Source: Methanomicrobiales archaeon
GTDB taxonomy: Archaea > Halobacteriota > Methanomicrobia > Methanomicrobiales > JACTUA01
Length of the DNA: 9,323 bases
Direction: 5' to 3'
Assembly: GCA_028678555.1 (NCBI GenBank)
Contig: JAJRDF010000040.1
Coordinates: 1 to 9,323 of the forward strand
Positions 5,459 through 9,323 of the stretch are shown here, one piece after another. Position 1 is the first letter of the stretch. Each line of letters starts with the position of its first letter. The notes below the pieces were generated by a model. That model was not told the DNA's origin and searched no databases. It saw only the letters and a list, made by a program, of their open reading frames with translations. The translations under genes and the position numbers were made by a program.

Positions 5459-6346
5459 ATGATCCAGGCGAGAGGTATCACCAAGCGCTACAACGGGTTC
5501 CTTGCCCTCGACGGCATTGACATCGACCTGGACGACACCCGGATCCTGGGGGTGATCGGCCACAATGGGGCCGGGAAGACCACTCTGCTCCGGATCATGG
5601 CCGGGCTCATCGCCCCCACCTCCGGCACCCTCTCCATCAGCGGGATCGACGTGGTGGCCGAACCCCTCCGGCTGAAGGAGATGCTGGGGTACCTGCCCGA
5701 GGAGTCCCACCTGTACGAGACGATGACCGTCCCAGCCTACCTCCGGTTCTTCGGGGAGATCTACGGTATGGACCGATCCTCGATTGACCGGCGTTCCCGG
5801 GAGCTGCTCCAGGCCCTCTCTCTGGAGGACGGGGGCAAGAAGATCGGCGAGCTCTCCAAGGGGATGAAGCGGAAGGCCGCCATCGCCCGTTCCCTGCTCC
5901 ATGACCCCTCCCTCCTGATCTACGACGAGCCCTCTTCAGGCCTGGACCCCATGACCTCCCGTTACATCATCGATTTCCTGAAGGGGCTCCGCCGGCAGGA
6001 GAAGACGATCATCTTCTCGGCCCACAACCTCTTCCAGGTGGAGGAGATCTGCGACCGGGTCATGATCCTCCGCCGCGGGAAGCAGGTGGCCTGCGGCTCC
6101 ATGCAGGAGCTCCGGGAGATGTTTGGCACCATCACGTACTCAGCCTACTTCTCCATCGACGACATCAGCCGCCTGGGGAAGCACCTGAACTACCGGAAGG
6201 AGGGGAGTTTGTTCGTCCTGGAGGGCCTGGACATCCACGAGATGAACGAGGTGACGACTGCCCTCCCCTCCATCGGCGGCCGGGTGGAGCGGATCGAGTC
6301 CCACTACCCGACGCTGGAAGAGATGCTTGTGAAGATCGGGAAGTGA
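5459..6346 (+). CDS. ABC-2 exporter ATP-binding protein (CcmA/NatA-like)
   Basis: A 295-residue cytosolic ATPase for the two permeases encoded divergently next to it. Motifs in order: Walker A GHNGAGKTT (34-42), Q-loop region LGYLPEES (76-83) with Glu where the classical Gln would be, as is frequent in the ABC-2 class, signature LSKGMKRK (132-139), Walker B LLIYDEP (152-158), D-loop SSGLDP (159-164) and H-loop FSAHN (186-190). All catalytic elements are intact. The C-terminal 75 residues form the accessory domain usual for drug/Na+-export ABC ATPases. The ATG at 5459 was chosen because the domain starts there (MIQARGITKRYNGF) with AGGT and GGAG 9-20 bases upstream; a longer frame from 5255 would run through the divergent permease gene. 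Transport substrate cannot be told from sequence. Confidence 0.93.
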   Translation: MIQARGITKRYNGFLALDGIDIDLDDTRILGVIGHNGAGKTTLLRIMAGLIAPTSGTLSISGIDVVAEPLRLKEMLGYLPEESHLYETMTVPAYLRFFGEIYGMDRSSIDRRSRELLQALSLEDGGKKIGELSKGMKRKAAIARSLLHDPSLLIYDEPSSGLDPMTSRYIIDFLKGLRRQEKTIIFSAHNLFQVEEICDRVMILRRGKQVACGSMQELREMFGTITYSAYFSIDDISRLGKHLNYRKEGSLFVLEGLDIHEMNEVTTALPSIGGRVERIESHYPTLEEMLVKIGK

Positions 6347-6355
6347 TCCTCTTCA

Positions 6356-6390
6356 ACTCTTTTCATAGGGAATTCGTACGGGTTTTCTCT
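6356..6390 (+). terminator. T-rich terminator candidate after the ABC ATPase
   Basis: Just after the TGA (6344-6346) the plus strand has two pyrimidine tracts, AACTCTTTTCAT (6356-6365 region) and GGTTTTCTCT (6381-6390). Archaeal RNA polymerase stops at such T-rich runs. The evidence is composition only; the structured repeat element begins 34 bases further on. Confidence 0.35.
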
Positions 6391-6423
6391 AGAGTCCCGC
6401 TCCATTCGGGTACCGGGAGTTGA

Positions 6424-6576
6424 TGCGGGAGGGGGCGCTGCCCCCTTTCGGTCCCACCCCCGATGAGGATGTCCGCCACGCCAGAGGGCGGGGGAGGAGA
6501 GATCACAGGTTCCGGAATACCGGCGGGGGTGCCCACGCGGCGGGGGCGGTGAGCCCCCGGGAGCGTCTCACCAGAA
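6424..6576 (-). repeat. Composite intergenic element, right copy (inverted)
   Basis: The reverse complement of these 153 bases aligns with 2231-2396 along its whole length. Module 1 lies at about 6519-6576 and module 2 at about 6424-6490. Module 1 also matches the solitary copy at 2131-2168 at 37 of 38 positions. Module 2 keeps the hairpin: CGGGAGGGGGC (6426-6436) pairs with GCCCCCTTTCG (6440-6450) around GCT, with two G-U pairs when read on the plus strand. The copy begins 78 bp past the ATPase stop; the left copy begins 87 bp past the permease stop, so the ABC cassette has the same element in the same relative order at both ends. Weaker similarity may extend outward to about 6381 (and 2438). 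No coding frame or transposase is present. Confidence 0.85.
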
Positions 6577-6590
6577 CATACATCGCGTGA

Positions 6591-6613
6591 GTAACCTCAC
6601 TGCACCGAGGTAC
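6591..6613 (+). promoter_or_regulatory. Imperfect inverted repeat upstream of the MFS gene, possible operator
   Basis: GTAACCTC (6591-6598) pairs with GAGGTAC (6607-6613) with one bulged A and an 8-base spacer. It lies 65-87 bp before the MFS start codon, just outside the repeat element. Exporters of this class are often controlled by a repressor binding a dyad near the promoter, but no regulator gene is visible in this window and the dyad could be chance. Confidence 0.25.
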
Positions 6614-6677
6614 ATTGCCTCAGCGTGGGCGGCGAGGGCACGGGGGATACGGCAGATCCTATTATCATGGGAGGAGA

Positions 6678-8099
6678 ATGCTTGAGGAGATGGACCCTCA
6701 GGAGGTGCCGGTGTCCCGTCCGGAGCCGGATAACCGGACACGGACCATCACCCTCGTCATCCTGACGATGGCCGCGTTCCTGAATCCCTTCACCGGCTCC
6801 TCCATCGACCTGGCCCTGCCGCTGATCGCCGAGGAGTTCTCGGTCAGCGCGGTGATGCTCTCCTGGGTCCCCAGCGCCTACCTGCTCTCGATGCTCATCT
6901 TCATGCTCCCGGCGGGGAGACTCGGGGACTGTTATGGCCGGGTGTCGGTCTTCCGCGCCGGGGTTGTCATCTACACAGTGGCGACAGGCCTTATTGTCTT
7001 CATCCCCTCCATCTTCGCGCTGCTCCTCCTGCGGTTCATCCAGGGGATCGGCTCGGCCATGGTCTTCTCCACCATCACCGCCATCATCTCTGATCTCTAT
7101 CCCGCCGGGGAGCGGGGCCGGGCCCTGGGGATCAACGTCACCGCCGTCTATCTCGGCCTCTCCCTGGGACCGTTCCTGGGTGGTGTCCTCACCCAGTACT
7201 TTGGCTGGAGATCGATCTTTGCCGTGACCCTGATCATCGCCGGTATCGTCATGGCCACCTTCCACCGGATCCCTGCACACCTGAACGAGGCCTGCCGCGG
7301 GGGGCTGGACTTTCCCGGTGCAGCCCTCACCGCCGGGATCCTGCTGGCGCTCTTCCTCGGGTTCTCCCGGATCACCTCACCCGGTGCCCTCCTCTTCCTG
7401 GCCGCAGCAGCGGTGCTCATCCCCCTCCTGGTCCGGGTGGAGCGGAACGCCCCGGCCCCCCTGATCCCACTGGATCTCCTCCGGAAGAACCGGATTTTCA
7501 CCTACTCCAACGCGGCTGCCCTGATCAACTACGCGGCCACCTTCGCGGTCGCCCTCCTGATGAGCCTCTACCTCCAGTACATCCGGGGCCTGGAGCCCGC
7601 GGCGGCCGGGTCGATCCTCTTCCTCCAGCCGCTGGTACAGGTGATCTGCTCGCCCGTCGCCGGCCGCATGTCGGACCGGATCGAGCCTGCCGTGCTGGCC
7701 TCCTGCGGCATGATGGTCTCGGCGGTGAGCCTGCTGGGCCTGGCGTTCCTCACGCCGGTCACACCCATGGCGGTGGTGATGGCGCTCATCATGATCCTCG
7801 GATGCGGCCTCGCCTTCTTCTCCTCTCCCAACACGAACGCCGTCATGTCCTCGGTGGAGAGGAGCCAGTACGGAATAGCCTCGGCGGTGCTCTCCACCTG
7901 CCGGGACATGGGCATGGCCTTCTCCATGGGCGTCGTGATGGTGACGTTTGCCATATTTCTGGGACAGCAGCAGATTGAACCCGCCCTGTACCCGGAACTC
8001 ATGGCTGCCATCCGCCTGATCTTCGCCGTCTTCTTCGTCCTCTCCCTGGCGGGAGCTGCCCTCTCCTGGAGGAGGAGGGAACTGGGCACCGCGGACTGA
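6678..8099 (+). CDS. MFS exporter, DHA2/EmrB-QacA-like, 14-TM type
   Basis: A 473-residue membrane transporter, probably a proton-driven exporter of drugs or other small molecules. It has a short hydrophilic N terminus (1-22) and about 14 hydrophobic spans. Motifs: SSIDLALPLIAEEF in TM1 (41-54, acidic D44 as in DHA2 proton sites), motif A GRLGDCYGR (80-88), motif B LLRFIQGIGSAM (117-128, R119), antiporter motif C GLSLGPFLGG (160-169), and SPNTNAVMSSVERSQYGIAS (383-402), the EmrB/QacA hallmark near the C-terminal half. Start choice: ATG 6678 has GGGAGGAG directly before it (spacing only 1-3 bases), while an in-frame ATG at 6690 (MDPQEV) sits 12-15 bases away; either is possible. An upstream TTG frame from 6615 lacks a ribosome binding site. 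The gene is followed after 103 bp by the nitrogenase-like gene on the same strand. Substrate unknown. Confidence 0.88.
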   Translation: MLEEMDPQEVPVSRPEPDNRTRTITLVILTMAAFLNPFTGSSIDLALPLIAEEFSVSAVMLSWVPSAYLLSMLIFMLPAGRLGDCYGRVSVFRAGVVIYTVATGLIVFIPSIFALLLLRFIQGIGSAMVFSTITAIISDLYPAGERGRALGINVTAVYLGLSLGPFLGGVLTQYFGWRSIFAVTLIIAGIVMATFHRIPAHLNEACRGGLDFPGAALTAGILLALFLGFSRITSPGALLFLAAAAVLIPLLVRVERNAPAPLIPLDLLRKNRIFTYSNAAALINYAATFAVALLMSLYLQYIRGLEPAAAGSILFLQPLVQVICSPVAGRMSDRIEPAVLASCGMMVSAVSLLGLAFLTPVTPMAVVMALIMILGCGLAFFSSPNTNAVMSSVERSQYGIASAVLSTCRDMGMAFSMGVVMVTFAIFLGQQQIEPALYPELMAAIRLIFAVFFVLSLAGAALSWRRRELGTAD

Positions 8100-8202
8100 C
8101 AGGCTCCGTTCCTGCGATGGGATTATCTCCCGCTCCCGCCCTTGTTTCTCCGGTGTGCTCCGGGAAGGGGCATGCGAGTGCACCCAAGGGAGGTGGAGTG
8201 CG

Positions 8203-9323
8203 ATGGACCAGCCGTCAGTGGAGATCCCCCGTGCAACCTGCAGGCTCTTTGGTACCATCCGGGCCATCGGCACCATCCGGAACGCCGCCATCCTGGTCCA
8301 CGGACCCCGGGGGTGCGTGTACCACATCAACTATATCCTGGGGATGCGGGGGGACCGCCCGTCCCGGATCACCACCACGTCTCTCGACGAGCACGACGTG
8401 GTCTTCGGCGCGGAGAGGAAGCTCGTGGCGGCCATCGAGACTCTGGACCGGGACCTGGCTCCGGACATCATCTTCGTCCTTTCCTGCTGTGCCTCGGGGA
8501 TCATCGGCGAGGACGTGGACGGGGCCAGCCGCGAGGCCCGGACCCGGGCCCGGGTGGTCAGCCTCTCGGGCGGGGGATTCGAGGGGGACCACCGGACCGG
8601 CACCCGGGAAGCCCTGGCCCGCCTCGCGGAGGTGCTGGTCTGCCCTGAGGGAGGCGTGATCCCCGGTTCCGTGAACCTGGTCGGCCTCCTCCGGAGCGGG
8701 CCGGACCTCACCGAGCTGAAACGCCTCCTGGCCTCCGCAGGCGTACAGGTGACCGGGGTACTCACGGCAGGTGCCACGCTGCAGGAACTGGAAGGGCTGG
8801 GGCGGGCTGCCCTCAACGTGGTTCTCTGCGAGACCACCGGCCGGGACGCGGCGGAGGTGCTGGAGAGCCGGTGCGGGACGCCGTGGATCGCTGCCGAATT
8901 CCCCATCGGGCGGGAGGGGACCCGGCGGTTCCTCTCCCAGGTCACGGGGGCACTGGGGATCGCCGGGGGACAGGCCCCTGCAGAGATACCGGAGGGGAAG
9001 ATCCGGGGCAGGAACATGGCCCGCCGGGTGGCGATTGTCGGCGGCCCCACCCGGGCGGTGGCGGTGGCCCGGTTCCTGCGGGAGGCGGGGAACCCGCCGG
9101 TGCTTGTCGCGGTGGAGGGGGACCCGCAGAGCATCCGGACAGTGGAGGAGGCGGCAGGAGCCGGGTGCGTGGTGCTGGCCGATCCGCTCCAGGAGGAACT
9201 GACGGCCCTCCTCACTGAACTCGCCGTGGATCTCCTCATCGGCGGCATGCGGGAACGGCCCATCGCCGCCATGCTGGGGATCGACCATGTGGATGTCATG
9301 CATGGTTCCCAGAAGACTGTCGG
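8203..9323 (+). CDS. Nitrogenase component-1 family protein (NifD/NifE/CfbD-like), N-terminal 373 residues
   Basis: An open frame from ATG 8203 that runs off the right edge without a stop. The ribosome binding site GGGAGGTGG (8188-8196) sits about 7 bases before the ATG. The protein reads as a nitrogenase component-1 fold: TCRLFG (C13), ILVHGPRGC (30-38, C38), TTTSLDEHDVVFGAERKL (57-74), VLSCCASGIIGED (92-104, C96 aligned with the third NifD cluster cysteine), GSVNLVG (155-161), LNVVLCETTG (204-213, C209 at the FeMo-cofactor cysteine position of NifD) and LIGGMRERPIAAMLGI near the end. Spacing C13-C38 is close to the 26 residues between Cys62 and Cys88 of NifD. Candidates are a NifE-like scaffold, CfbD (reductive cyclase of coenzyme F430 synthesis) or an uncharacterised nitrogenase-like enzyme; I cannot choose among them. 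No NifH-type reductase or second subunit is within the window. The cofactor histidine would lie beyond it. Confidence 0.8.
   Translation, partial: MDQPSVEIPRATCRLFGTIRAIGTIRNAAILVHGPRGCVYHINYILGMRGDRPSRITTTSLDEHDVVFGAERKLVAAIETLDRDLAPDIIFVLSCCASGIIGEDVDGASREARTRARVVSLSGGGFEGDHRTGTREALARLAEVLVCPEGGVIPGSVNLVGLLRSGPDLTELKRLLASAGVQVTGVLTAGATLQELEGLGRAALNVVLCETTGRDAAEVLESRCGTPWIAAEFPIGREGTRRFLSQVTGALGIAGGQAPAEIPEGKIRGRNMARRVAIVGGPTRAVAVARFLREAGNPPVLVAVEGDPQSIRTVEEAAGAGCVVLADPLQEELTALLTELAVDLLIGGMRERPIAAMLGIDHVDVMHGSQKTV

Larger units (their letters stand above)
6347..6677. other. Gene-free intergenic region between ABC ATPase and MFS exporter
   Basis: About 330 bp without a credible gene. It holds T-rich tracts (6356-6390), a small hairpin CCCG/CGGG (6396-6399 with 6407-6410), the right copy of the composite repeat element (6424-6576, minus orientation), an imperfect inverted repeat (6591-6613), and the leader and ribosome binding site of the MFS gene (6614-6677). 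Any promoter for the MFS gene must lie in roughly 6570-6670; AACATACAT (6574-6582) is a weak TATA-like candidate at the very edge of the repeat element. Confidence 0.7.

Noticed and set aside
2450..5520. Long plus-strand frames opposite the two permeases (up to 481 and 412 codons)
   Set aside because: The translated products are strings of Glu, Asp, Gly and His with no domain pattern, mirroring hydrophobic membrane codons on the other strand. The minus-strand frames carry clear permease and protease motifs.
8215..9303. Minus-strand frames of 362 and 322 codons at the right end
   Set aside because: They are antisense to the nitrogenase-like gene, which has a strong ribosome binding site and conserved cysteines. 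The antisense products are compositionally biased.

Overview
The window looks like a stretch of chromosome from a GC-rich methanogenic archaeon, most likely in or near the Methanomicrobiales. This is inferred from an archaeal-type MptE (methanopterin pathway), a methanogen-style nitrogenase component-1 relative, a tRNA without an encoded CCA end, and tightly overlapping genes with GGAGG-type ribosome binding sites. I see no rRNA, no CRISPR array, no transposase and no phage gene.

Region 1 (1-1890, minus strand) is an overlapping gene chain read right to left: a DHH/DHHA1 phosphoesterase (781-1890), mptE (171-800) and the first 60 codons of a probable B12-binding/radical SAM protein (1-181, cut by the window edge). 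The overlaps (20 bp and 11 bp) suggest one transcript. Region 2 (1891-2482) holds a short divergent promoter built around a palindromic TATTAATA, a tRNA-Lys(CUU) gene on the plus strand, and a gene-free stretch rich in hairpins and dispersed repeats.

Region 3 (2483-6346) is an ABC-2 export cassette. Two permease genes on the minus strand overlap by GTGA (5379 to 3562, then 3565 to 2483), and the ATPase is on the plus strand (5459-6346), diverging from them across a 79-bp gap. The first permease is fused at its C terminus to a PrsW-type intramembrane protease domain with its signature residues intact. The cassette is bracketed by two inverted copies of a composite non-coding element of about 155-165 bp (2231-2396 and 6424-6576). 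Each copy starts about 80 bp beyond the last stop codon on its side and reads in the same order relative to transcription. A solitary copy of half the element lies at 2131-2168.

Region 4 (6577-9323, plus strand) carries a 14-TM-type MFS (DHA2-like) exporter (6678-8099) and then, behind an excellent ribosome binding site, the first 373 codons of a nitrogenase component-1 family protein (8203 to the window end). The latter keeps the three cluster-binding cysteines and one further cysteine matching the FeMo-cofactor ligand position. No nifH-like partner is visible here.

Most notable items: the inverted element pair around the ABC cassette with strand-specific preservation of one hairpin, the permease-PrsW fusion, and the stand-alone NifD/NifE-like protein. 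All family assignments were made by eye from motifs, without database searches.
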